From assembly GCA_938023895.1 (NCBI GenBank), contig CALJDH010000210.1, positions 1-6,441 on the forward strand: DNA of 6,441 bases, in the 5' to 3' direction. Source of the stretch: an uncultured Aliiroseovarius sp. (GTDB taxonomy: Bacteria > Pseudomonadota > Alphaproteobacteria > Rhodobacterales > Rhodobacteraceae). The notes below the pieces were generated by a model. That model saw nothing but the letters and a program-made list of their open reading frames with translations, ran no database searches and had not been told where the DNA came from. The translations under genes were made by a program, and so were the position numbers. This document shows, piece after piece, positions 1 through 5,241 of this stretch; the stretch's first letter is position 1, and each line of letters starts with the position of its first letter.

Positions 1-201
1 GCCTTGGCCGCAGGCCCATTCACCCAACACAGCCGCGAAGATTTCGCCAAGGCGGGCGTGGCGCGCATCTCGTTGGGATCAGCACTGGCGCGCACGACGC
101 ATCGGGTGATCTTCGACGCAGCCAAAGGCATGTTCGAAGACGGAGATTTCAGCCTGTTGGGCAAAAGCATCTCGGGCGACAAGATCGACGCACTGCTTTA
201 A
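1..201 (+). CDS. Isocitrate lyase/PEP mutase superfamily protein, C-terminal fragment (5' end outside window)
   Basis: Only the last 66 codons are present; the frame is open from base 1 and ends with TAA at 199-201. The visible stretch includes GVARISLGSALARTTHR, followed by an acidic, alanine-rich helix (DAAKGMFEDGDFS). This resembles the C-terminal helical part of isocitrate lyase/phosphoenolpyruvate mutase family proteins, the oxaloacetate decarboxylase or 2-methylisocitrate lyase-like group. These are Mg-dependent TIM-barrel enzymes that cleave or rearrange C-C or C-P bonds of small 2-oxo or hydroxy acids. The catalytic barrel is outside the window, so substrate and even subfamily cannot be settled. 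The internal TTG at 4 is not a credible start because the fold clearly continues upstream. The stop overlaps that of the convergent monooxygenase gene. Confidence 0.68.
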   Translation, partial: ALAAGPFTQHSREDFAKAGVARISLGSALARTTHRVIFDAAKGMFEDGDFSLLGKSISGDKIDALL

Positions 202-1364
202 GCGGTGACGTCGAAGTCATAAATCCAGTCATAGCGCCGCATCAACGCCTGTGGCGCAAACCGCCCGATCATTCGCATCGCCGTATGCCCGGCGCTGCGC
301 ACCAGCGGGTTGGCATAGTGATAGTTGCGGGCGTTCTTATGCGCCTCGGCAACAATCTTGGCTGTGCGCGGTCGGCGCTTGTCTTGATAGACCGCAGGGC
401 CGCGCTCGACCCCGAACCGATCCAGACAGTCGGCCAGCACCCATGCGTCCTCAAGCGCCATCACCGCGCCTTGCGCCATGAAGGGCAAGGTGGGGTGCGC
501 CGCATCGCCCAGCAACACCGCCTTCCCCTGATGCCAATGCTCGGCCACCGGGTGTAGGAACAGTCCCCAGATATGCGCCTCGTCCACGCGCTCTAAAAGC
601 GCCATCGCGTCGTCACAAAAGCCCGAGAATGCCGCCAACAGATTGGCCGGATCATCCTTATGAAACCAACCTTCCGCGGCCCATGTATCGCGTTCTTCCA
701 CGGCGACGATATTGACCACGCTGCCTTGACGCAGCGGATACGTCACCATGTGACGCCCCGGCCCCATGAACACGGTGGCTTCAGACTGTTCGCGCCCCGT
801 GGCAGGCACCAGCGCGCGCCACGCCACTTGTCCGGTGAACTCTGGCGTGGCCGGACCGTTCAGCGCCGCCCGCATCACGGAATGCAAACCGTCGGCGCCG
901 ACAACGAACCCCATGTTGACGGGTTCTTGGCCGTCCAGCGTCACATCGGTGCCATCCGCCCCCGCTTGCACCGCCTGAACCCGCTGTCCGCACGTGACCG
1001 TAACGCCCGCATCCAGCGCGGCCTCGTACAGCAGCATTTGAAGATCCGCGCGATGGTACAGCAAGAACGTGTCGTCTGGCTTCAGCGTGCGGAAATCCAG
1101 ATCCAGAACGCCATGGCCTGAGACCCCATCGCGCAACCACACACCTTGCCCGCGCACGGCCTGCGCGCGTGCCTTGTCACCCAGCCCCAAAGCATCCAGA
1201 ACCCGCACGCCGTTCGGGCTGATCTGAAATCCTGCGCCAACCTCGGTGATGGCGGGCGCTTGCTCCAGCACAGTCACATTCGCGCCGCGCTGGGCCAAAG
1301 CGGTCGCGGCGGCCAACCCGCCGATTCCGGCCCCCAACACGGTGATTTGCTGATCCTTGATCAT
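198..1364 (-). CDS. FAD-dependent monooxygenase, salicylate hydroxylase-like class A flavoprotein
   Basis: The 388-residue product has all the marks of a single-component class A flavoprotein hydroxylase. The N-terminal FAD-binding Rossmann motif GAGIGG is at residues 11-16 with the ribose-binding Glu at 34. The DG motif GADGLHSVMR starts at 156, the GD motif LLGDAAHP at 284-291, and the RRPRTAKI helix follows at 330. No signal peptide is seen, so it should be cytosolic. Such enzymes use NAD(P)H and O2 to hydroxylate an aromatic or similar ring; the closest resemblance is to salicylate or 3-hydroxybenzoate 6-hydroxylase-like proteins. The substrate cannot be read from sequence, and no catabolic partner is visible. 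I chose ATG 1364 because the Rossmann strand begins seven residues later and AGGGA lies just upstream. The frame stays open to 1580, but that extension has no family character. It lies 163 bases downstream of dksA on the same strand. Confidence 0.85.
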   Translation of the reverse strand: MIKDQQITVLGAGIGGLAAATALAQRGANVTVLEQAPAITEVGAGFQISPNGVRVLDALGLGDKARAQAVRGQGVWLRDGVSGHGVLDLDFRTLKPDDTFLLYHRADLQMLLYEAALDAGVTVTCGQRVQAVQAGADGTDVTLDGQEPVNMGFVVGADGLHSVMRAALNGPATPEFTGQVAWRALVPATGREQSEATVFMGPGRHMVTYPLRQGSVVNIVAVEERDTWAAEGWFHKDDPANLLAAFSGFCDDAMALLERVDEAHIWGLFLHPVAEHWHQGKAVLLGDAAHPTLPFMAQGAVMALEDAWVLADCLDRFGVERGPAVYQDKRRPRTAKIVAEAHKNARNYHYANPLVRSAGHTAMRMIGRFAPQALMRRYDWIYDFDVTA

Positions 1365-1422
1365 GCTCACTTGGTCCCTGCTGCGCATCTGCGTCATTGT
1401 CGAAGCTTTGCCCCCTTCAACG

Positions 1423-1453
1423 ACAAAGGCGACGGTAAGCCCGCCGCCTTTGT
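1423..1453. terminator. Hairpin in the dksA-monooxygenase gap, possible dksA terminator
   Basis: ACAAAGGCG at 1423-1431 is the exact reverse complement of 1445-1453. After one A/C mismatch, CGG 1433-1435 pairs with CCG 1441-1443 around a five-base loop. The stem is therefore 12 pairs with one mismatch. It lies downstream of the dksA stop and before the monooxygenase start on the minus strand. No U-run follows it in the minus direction. A T-rich stretch follows on the + strand (1461-1468), where there is no gene to terminate. It may be an imperfect intrinsic terminator, an attenuator, or an mRNA-end stabiliser. Confidence 0.45.
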
Positions 1454-1527
1454 GCCATGGTTCTTTTTCCTGGGGTACGTGACAAATCGCGCCGTCCTCC
1501 AACCTGCGCGGTTCACGTGGCCCCGGA

Positions 1528-1950
1528 TCAATCGTCGCGATGCACCTTTTCGCGGCGCTCGTGACGTTCCTGTGCCTCAAGGCTCAGCGTCGCGATCGGG
1601 CGGGCGTCCAGACGCTTCAGCGAGATCGGCTCGCCGGTGTCTTCGCAATAGCCGTATTCACCTTCGTCGATCCGGCGCAGTGCCTGATCAATTTTGGACA
1701 CAAGCTTGCGTGCGCGGTCGCGGGTACGCAGTTCCAGCGCGCGGTCCGTCTCTTCCGAGGCGCGATCCGCGATGTCAGGAATGTTGCGCGTGCTGTCTTG
1801 CAGGCCTTCGATCGTGTGGCGGCTTTCGTCCAGAAGCTCTGCCTTCCACGCTTCAAGTTTACGCCGGAAGTACTCCAGCTGCCTGTCATTCATAAACGGT
1901 TCGTCTTCTGCTGACCGATAATCGTCGGACAGGAAAGTCTCGGCTTTCAT
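1528..1950 (-). CDS. dksA: DksA/TraR-family RNA polymerase-binding transcription factor, single-cysteine type
   Basis: The 140-residue product has the DksA layout: an N-terminal helix (about 20-50), a coiled-coil tip, a second helix with LELRTRDRARKLVSKID, and a C-terminal globular segment. The tip residues IPDIADRA (57-64) keep the two Asp and the Ala (D59, D62, A64) that in E. coli DksA (D71, D74, A76) act in the RNA polymerase secondary channel. The globular part, starting YGYCEDTG and continuing through RLDARP, aligns with the Cys4 zinc finger but keeps only C102; the other positions are T105, S123 and A126. DksA works with ppGpp to retune promoters such as rRNA and amino-acid genes. From memory, a Rhodobacter sphaeroides DksA-like protein also lacks the Cys4 site yet works like E. 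coli DksA. Start ATG 1950 is preceded by GAGGGAG at good spacing; the frame upstream to 2034 has no family character. Confidence 0.9.
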   Translation of the reverse strand: MKAETFLSDDYRSAEDEPFMNDRQLEYFRRKLEAWKAELLDESRHTIEGLQDSTRNIPDIADRASEETDRALELRTRDRARKLVSKIDQALRRIDEGEYGYCEDTGEPISLKRLDARPIATLSLEAQERHERREKVHRDD

Positions 1951-1993
1951 ACCAACTCCCTCTTCTACCGGATCGCGGTTCCTGGAGACCTTT

Positions 1994-2025
1994 TCGCCAG
2001 TAAGCGCCCGGTTTCTTCTGGCGCT
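1994..2025 (-). promoter_or_regulatory. Two mutually exclusive stems in the presumed dksA leader
   Basis: CGCCAG at 1995-2000 is the reverse complement of 2018-2023. AGCGCC at 2003-2008 is the reverse complement of 2020-2025. The two pairings share bases 2020-2023, so only one can form at a time. Both lie 45-75 bases upstream of the dksA start, inside its 5' untranslated region if transcription starts further upstream. Each stem is only six pairs, so a functional role is a guess. Confidence 0.25.
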
Positions 2026-2104
2026 GATGTACACCCGCTAACATGGAATGTCACGCCTGAAAAACTTAACCCCGTAAAGCATTTCAGCACTTTCAACTAA
2101 CATA

Positions 2105-2132
2105 CTGATAGCGCATGACATCTTGTGTGCAA
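2105..2132 (-). promoter_or_regulatory. Possible sigma70-type promoter for dksA
   Basis: Read on the minus strand, TTGCAC (2132-2127) is followed after 16 bases by TATCAG (2110-2105). This is a partial match to -35 and -10 boxes. It would start transcription near 2098 and leave a leader of roughly 150 bases before the dksA start. The match is modest, and other hexamer pairs could be chosen in this AT-richer region. Confidence 0.22.
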
Positions 2133-2177
2133 TTTACAGGCAGATTGGTCAAAGAACACGCAACTGCGGATTTCAAA

Positions 2178-2195
2178 TTGACGCCGTAGCGTCAA
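2178..2195. repeat. Perfect 18-base dyad, candidate operator upstream of the ATPase gene
   Basis: TTGACGC (2178-2184) and GCGTCAA (2189-2195) are exact reverse complements separated by CGTA. The dyad lies 77 bases before the ATPase start, in the divergent region. Its size and symmetry fit a binding site for a dimeric regulator. TTGACG also resembles a -35 box in either direction, but I see no matching -10 at 16-18 bases. I do not recognise the regulator. Confidence 0.35.
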
Positions 2196-2212
2196 AGCGC
2201 CTTGGCCTTGCC

Positions 2213-2231
2213 AAACGGGACTGCTCCGTTT
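2213..2231 (+). repeat. Small hairpin 5' of the ATPase gene
   Basis: AAACGG (2213-2218) pairs with CCGTTT (2226-2231), and a G-T wobble extends the stem by one pair around a five-base loop. It lies 41 bases before the ATPase start and may be in its leader RNA. It is short and could be chance. Confidence 0.25.
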
Positions 2232-2272
2232 ACCTCGTCACACATCGTACGCACCGGATGTAAGGAATGGGC

Positions 2273-3118
2273 ATGACCAATCGCTTTGACGGAACCGACA
2301 GCTATGTGGCCACAGATGACCTGAAGGTCGCCGTGAACGCGGCGGTCACCTTAGAACGTCCGCTTCTGGTAAAAGGCGAGCCCGGCACTGGCAAGACCGA
2401 GTTGGCCCTGCAGGTCGCCAGCGCCCTTGGCGCGCGCATGATCGAGTGGAACATCAAGTCGACCACCAAGGCGCAGCAGGGTCTGTATGAGTATGACGCG
2501 GTCAGCCGTCTGCGGGACAGCCAGCTGGGTGACGAACGGGTGCATGACGTCAAGAACTACATCAAGCGCGGCAAGCTCTGGGAGGCGTTCGAGGCCGACG
2601 AGCGTGTCGTTCTTCTGATTGACGAGATCGACAAGGCAGATATCGAGTTCCCGAACGATCTGCTGCAAGAGCTGGATAAGATGGAGTTTCATGTCTACGA
2701 GACCGGTGAAACCATCCGCGCCAAGCATCGCCCAATCATCATCATCACCTCGAACAACGAAAAAGAACTGCCCGACGCGTTCCTGCGCCGCTGCTTCTTC
2801 CACTACATCCGTTTCCCGGATGCAGAAACGATGGCCCGTATTGTCGAAGTCCACCACCCGGGCATCAAGCAGCGTCTGCTAACCGAAGCACTGACCCAAT
2901 TCTATGAAATTCGCGAGCAGCCCGGCCTGAAGAAAAAACCGTCGACCTCGGAAGTGCTGGACTGGCTGAAGCTGCTTCTTGCCGAGGATATCGACCCGGC
3001 TGAGCTGAAGCGTGACGGCGCAAGCGCGCTGCCCACACTGCATGGGGCGCTGTTGAAGAACGAACAGGACGTGCATCTGTTCGAACGGCTGGCCTTCATG
3101 GCGCGCGGACAACGCTAA
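2273..3118 (+). CDS. MoxR-type AAA+ ATPase
   Basis: The 281-residue product is a single AAA+ module with no signal peptide, so it should be cytosolic. Walker A GEPGTGKT is at 35-42, Walker B VVLLIDEID at 112-120, sensor 1 ITSNN at 158-162, and the arginine-finger region LRRC at 171-174. The C-terminal lid starts near 221 with KKPSTSEVLDWLK. MoxR ATPases couple ATP hydrolysis to remodelling or metal-cofactor maturation of target proteins, usually with a VWA-domain partner. The likely partner is encoded at 5242-6426, which resembles the CoxD-CoxE pairing. Nothing here points to carbon monoxide dehydrogenase itself, so I give no cox name. Two in-frame ATGs compete. I chose 2273 because AAGGA ends six bases before it, whereas it abuts ATG 2267 directly. 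The gene converges on the DUF1059-like gene. Confidence 0.88.
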   Translation: MTNRFDGTDSYVATDDLKVAVNAAVTLERPLLVKGEPGTGKTELALQVASALGARMIEWNIKSTTKAQQGLYEYDAVSRLRDSQLGDERVHDVKNYIKRGKLWEAFEADERVVLLIDEIDKADIEFPNDLLQELDKMEFHVYETGETIRAKHRPIIIITSNNEKELPDAFLRRCFFHYIRFPDAETMARIVEVHHPGIKQRLLTEALTQFYEIREQPGLKKKPSTSEVLDWLKLLLAEDIDPAELKRDGASALPTLHGALLKNEQDVHLFERLAFMARGQR

Positions 3119-3139
3119 GCCAGCACACAATTCTCCATG

Positions 3140-3175
3140 TTTTCAGGCGTTTTCCCGATCAGAGAACGCCTGAAA
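3140..3175. terminator. Inverted repeat between convergent genes, likely bidirectional terminator
   Basis: TTTCAGGCGTT (3141-3151) is the exact reverse complement of 3165-3175. Further pairing inward (a T-G wobble, T-A, C-G) extends the stem to about 14 pairs around a seven-base loop. It sits 22 bases after the ATPase stop and about 25 bases beyond the stop of the convergent DUF1059-like gene. A symmetric stem in this place fits a shared terminator. Neither direction shows a clear U-run, so it may need help from Rho or act mainly as an mRNA 3' end. Confidence 0.6.
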
Positions 3176-3200
3176 CCCGTCCGGATTCGGACAGCTTTAC

Positions 3201-3401
3201 CTAGACAGTCACCGGTTTGATCAGCGTTCCCAAGTAGTCGCGCGTGGCCTGGTCCCAATCGGCCGGATCTTCATCATGCGCGACCCGGGCGTGAAGCTCC
3301 ATCAGCTTCCAAACTTCCTCTTTGCTCTCGGCAACGACACTGGCCGGGCAGGCCTCCATCCCCTCGCAGTCGCGACAAGCATATGCGTAAGCGTTGGTCA
3401 T
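3201..3401 (-). CDS. Small Cys/His-rich DUF1059-like protein
   Basis: The 66-residue soluble product starts MTNAYAYACRDCEGMEACPA. It has cysteines at 9, 12 and 18, then SKEEVWKLMELHARVAHDE with His 37 and His 42. The pattern CRD...C, then EEV.K...HA...H, is like DUF1059, a family of small proteins of unknown function. The CxxC plus the HxxxxH helix suggests a bound metal such as zinc, which is inference. The frame is open up to 3575, but I chose ATG 3401. GGAGG lies eight bases before it, an extended -10 box lies just upstream, and the homologous region begins there. It is divergent from the lipoprotein gene and convergent with the ATPase gene, so it is probably its own transcription unit. 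A redox- or metal-related role is possible but not shown. Confidence 0.72.
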   Translation of the reverse strand: MTNAYAYACRDCEGMEACPASVVAESKEEVWKLMELHARVAHDEDPADWDQATRDYLGTLIKPVTV

Positions 3402-3421
3402 ATTCCCATCCTCCCACACCC

Positions 3422-3430
3422 AGTATAGCA
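3422..3430 (-). promoter_or_regulatory. Extended -10 promoter element for the DUF1059-like gene
   Basis: On the minus strand the bases read TGCTATACT, a TGn extended -10 followed by TATACT, one base from the TATAAT consensus. No good -35 lies 16-18 bases upstream, which is tolerated by extended -10 promoters. Transcription would start near 3415, leaving a very short leader that begins at about the GGAGG ribosome site (3410-3414). The short leader is the main doubt. Confidence 0.35.
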
Positions 3431-3632
3431 CATCTGCCAAGTCCTCGATTCGCCGGTTTCTTACGTCAGGCGCTTTTTCCTTTGAGAAATCGACGCCTTT
3501 CCCGCACGATGGGGAAGTTTCGGGGGAGATCGGTGTGTTTGGAGCGATATGGACGCAAACGCCCGCTTCCGGCATATCTTATCGGCTGCGACCCGCCTGT
3601 GCGGGGTCCGTCTGCTTTGGAAGGAACATAGC

Positions 3633-5027
3633 ATGTGGTCTTGCCGCCGCGCAGTCCTGATCCCGATGGCCTTGTTGCTGGCAGGCTGTATGGCTGCGAC
3701 ACCCACGCCGCGCACTGCAAGCCCGGACGAGGTCGCCACCCGGCGCGTTGGCCTCCCTGCCTCCCTGCCCGCCATGAAGGCCTTTCCCGCCACGCGGGGC
3801 ACGCGTCCCATCCGCGCCAACAGTTTGATCATGGGCGATTTTCTGGATTTGAGTTTTCAGCTGGAAAGCGGACGCCCCCTGCCTGTCCTGTCGCGGTTCG
3901 AAGGCCCGATCTCGGTCACGGTAGCGGGACGCGCACCTGCCCGCATGCAGGCCGATCTGGACCAGCTTCTGGGGCGGCTGCGGCAAGAGGCCGGGATCAA
4001 CATTCGCCGCAAAGCGGGTGCATCGAGTGGTCAGATCACCATCGAAATGGTCCCCAAGCGCACCCTGCAACGCCATGTGCCCCACGCGGCCTGTTTCGTG
4101 GCGCCCAACGTCGCGGGCTGGGATGACTACCTGCGCCATCGCGGCTCGGCGCGTACCGATTGGATACAGATGCGGCAACGCACGCAGATGACCGTGGTCA
4201 TCCCGCCTGATGTCAGCCCGCAAGAGATGCGGGATTGCCTGCACGAGGAAATCGCACAGGCGCTTGGCCCGGTGAACGACCTGTACCGGTTGGAAAACAG
4301 CGTCTTTAACGACGACAACTTCCACACGGTGCTTACCGGTTTCGACATGCTGATCCTGCGGATCTATTATGCGCCTGAGCTACATTCGGGTATGTCACGC
4401 GCCGAAGCCAGGCAACGCCTTCCCGGCATATTGAAGCGGCTCAATCCCACGGGCGGGACCGGTACACCGCGCGTAACACCCCCCACGCCCCCGGCCTGGA
4501 AGCGCGCCATTGCCGATGCACTGGGACCGCGTAAACCGTTCGCACAGCGCAAGGCGGCTGCCCTGCGCGCCGTCTCGATCGCGCGGCAAAAGGGATGGCA
4601 GGGTAATCGGCTGGCCTTCAGCCTGTATGCGCTGGGCCAAATACACATACAATCTGACAGCCAGCTCGCCTTTGCCGCCTTCCAAGAAGCAAACGCGCTC
4701 TATCGCGAGCGCGCGGGCACCGATGTGCATGCGGCGCATATTGGTGTTCAAATGGCCGCATATACCCTGTCAGCGGGCCAATTGGATCAGGCCATCGCGA
4801 TCGTTAACCGCCACCTTCCCGCGGTCCGACAGGCTCAGAATGCGTCACTTTTGGCCACGCTGCTGATGATCAAGGCCGAGGCGCTGGATCGACAAGGAAA
4901 GACAAGTGACGCTGCGCGCCTACGGCTCGACAGTCTGGGCTGGGCGCGGTATGGCTTCGGCTCAAACGCCCAAGTGGGGGCAAGGCTACGGGAAATCGCA
5001 GCCATTGCTCCTGGTTCGGCAGGATGA
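3633..5027 (+). CDS. DUF2927 family lipoprotein with TPR-like C-terminus
   Basis: The 464-residue product starts with a lipoprotein signal: charged MWSCRR, a hydrophobic stretch, and lipobox LLAGC with the modified Cys at 19. The next residue is Met, not Asp, so outer-membrane sorting is more likely than retention in the inner membrane. Residues about 65-270 match my memory of DUF2927, with VTVAGRAP near 96, IPPDVSPQEMRDCLHEEIAQ at 190-209, then LGPVNDLYRLENSVFNDDN at 211-229. A proline/glycine-rich linker (272-288) precedes a helical region (about 300-462) that looks like TPR-type repeats. The family's function is unknown to me. HEEIAQALGPVND recalls a degenerate zinc-protease helix. I chose ATG 3633 because AAGGA lies seven bases before it and the signal peptide begins there, although the frame is open from 3549. 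It probably heads an operon with the small membrane gene and the VWA gene. Confidence 0.8.
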   Translation: MWSCRRAVLIPMALLLAGCMAATPTPRTASPDEVATRRVGLPASLPAMKAFPATRGTRPIRANSLIMGDFLDLSFQLESGRPLPVLSRFEGPISVTVAGRAPARMQADLDQLLGRLRQEAGINIRRKAGASSGQITIEMVPKRTLQRHVPHAACFVAPNVAGWDDYLRHRGSARTDWIQMRQRTQMTVVIPPDVSPQEMRDCLHEEIAQALGPVNDLYRLENSVFNDDNFHTVLTGFDMLILRIYYAPELHSGMSRAEARQRLPGILKRLNPTGGTGTPRVTPPTPPAWKRAIADALGPRKPFAQRKAAALRAVSIARQKGWQGNRLAFSLYALGQIHIQSDSQLAFAAFQEANALYRERAGTDVHAAHIGVQMAAYTLSAGQLDQAIAIVNRHLPAVRQAQNASLLATLLMIKAEALDRQGKTSDAARLRLDSLGWARYGFGSNAQVGARLREIAAIAPGSAG

Positions 5028-5070
5028 CAGGTTCCTGAAACACCGGGGGCCATAGGCCAGGGATGCGAAT

Positions 5071-5232
5071 ATGATTGTAATTGTGGCTTTTGTGGTTGGC
5101 GCAACATTCGGGGCGCTGCGAGCAAAGAAACGCGGTGGGAACCGGCTGGATATGGCACAATATGGTGCGGTTTATGGCATGGTGCTGGTGCTGATCGCGA
5201 CGTTCGTTTCCATTATGATTACCCGCACCTAA
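5071..5232 (+). CDS. Small protein with two predicted membrane segments
   Basis: This 53-codon frame begins ATG at 5071 and ends TAA at 5230-5232. AGGGA lies seven bases before the start. The product begins MIVIVAFVVGATFGALRA, then has a basic loop AKKRGGNRLD, then AQYGAVYGMVLVLIATFVSI and a short MITRT tail. It therefore looks like two transmembrane helices joined by a positively charged loop. By the positive-inside rule the loop should be cytoplasmic, with both ends in the periplasm. I recall similar tiny proteins next to DUF2927 and VWA genes in related bacteria, sometimes mislabelled as apolipoprotein acyltransferase; this protein is far too short for that enzyme. It starts 43 bases after the lipoprotein gene, and its stop codon lies inside the Shine-Dalgarno of the VWA gene, which suggests translational coupling. 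Confidence 0.7.
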   Translation: MIVIVAFVVGATFGALRAKKRGGNRLDMAQYGAVYGMVLVLIATFVSIMITRT

Positions 5233-5241
5233 GGCCCGCCC
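5230..5241 (+). promoter_or_regulatory. Shine-Dalgarno of the VWA gene overlapping the upstream stop codon
   Basis: TAAGG at 5230-5234 contains the TAA stop of the 53-residue frame and the AAGG that serves as ribosome site for ATG 5242, seven bases further on. Ribosomes ending on the small gene would be placed at the VWA start. This supports both the small gene and the chosen VWA start. Confidence 0.55.

Larger units (their letters stand above)
1951..2272. other. Divergent intergenic region between dksA and the MoxR ATPase gene
   Basis: This 322-base stretch has no credible coding frame of its own. It separates two divergent genes, so it should carry promoters for both. The segment around 2041-2180 is visibly more AT-rich than the flanking genes. 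It holds a possible dksA promoter, overlapping leader stems, a perfect dyad at 2178-2195, and a hairpin at 2213-2231 near the ATPase start. I could not assign a convincing promoter for the ATPase gene. Confidence 0.6.

Noticed and set aside
660..1121. Long + strand open frame opposite the monooxygenase gene
   Set aside because: It is antisense to a gene with clear family motifs, is rich in Arg/His/Pro as expected of a GC-rich shadow frame, and has no recognisable domain.
1365..1580. N-terminal extension of the monooxygenase frame by up to 72 residues
   Set aside because: The extension has no family character, overlaps the dksA 3' end, contains the intergenic hairpin, and the Rossmann strand starts normally after ATG 1364.
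1146..1895. 249-codon + strand frame opposite the monooxygenase start and dksA
   Set aside because: It spans two well-supported minus-strand genes and their gap, and its composition is typical of a shadow frame in GC-rich DNA.
3417..3440. Possible sigma54 promoter (TTGGCAGATGTGC on the minus strand) for the DUF1059-like gene
   Set aside because: The GG-to-GC spacing is seven bases instead of the required ten; an extended -10 element explains the site better.
3556..3580. Possible promoter for the lipoprotein gene using TATCTT near 3575
   Set aside because: The only -35-like hexamer (TGGACG) lies about 19 bases upstream and matches poorly, so I did not annotate it.
3753..3770. Tandem CCTCCCTG repeat in the lipoprotein gene
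   Set aside because: Only two copies, encoding LPASLPA in the post-signal linker. It is too short to suggest phase variation.
3579..4325. 248-codon minus-strand frame opposite the lipoprotein gene
   Set aside because: The + strand frame has a lipobox, a ribosome site and a DUF2927-like core; the minus frame has no recognisable features.
5048..5060. GGCC-ATA-GGCC stem before the small membrane gene
   Set aside because: A four-base stem with a three-base loop is too weak to call a terminator, and the context is an apparent operon.
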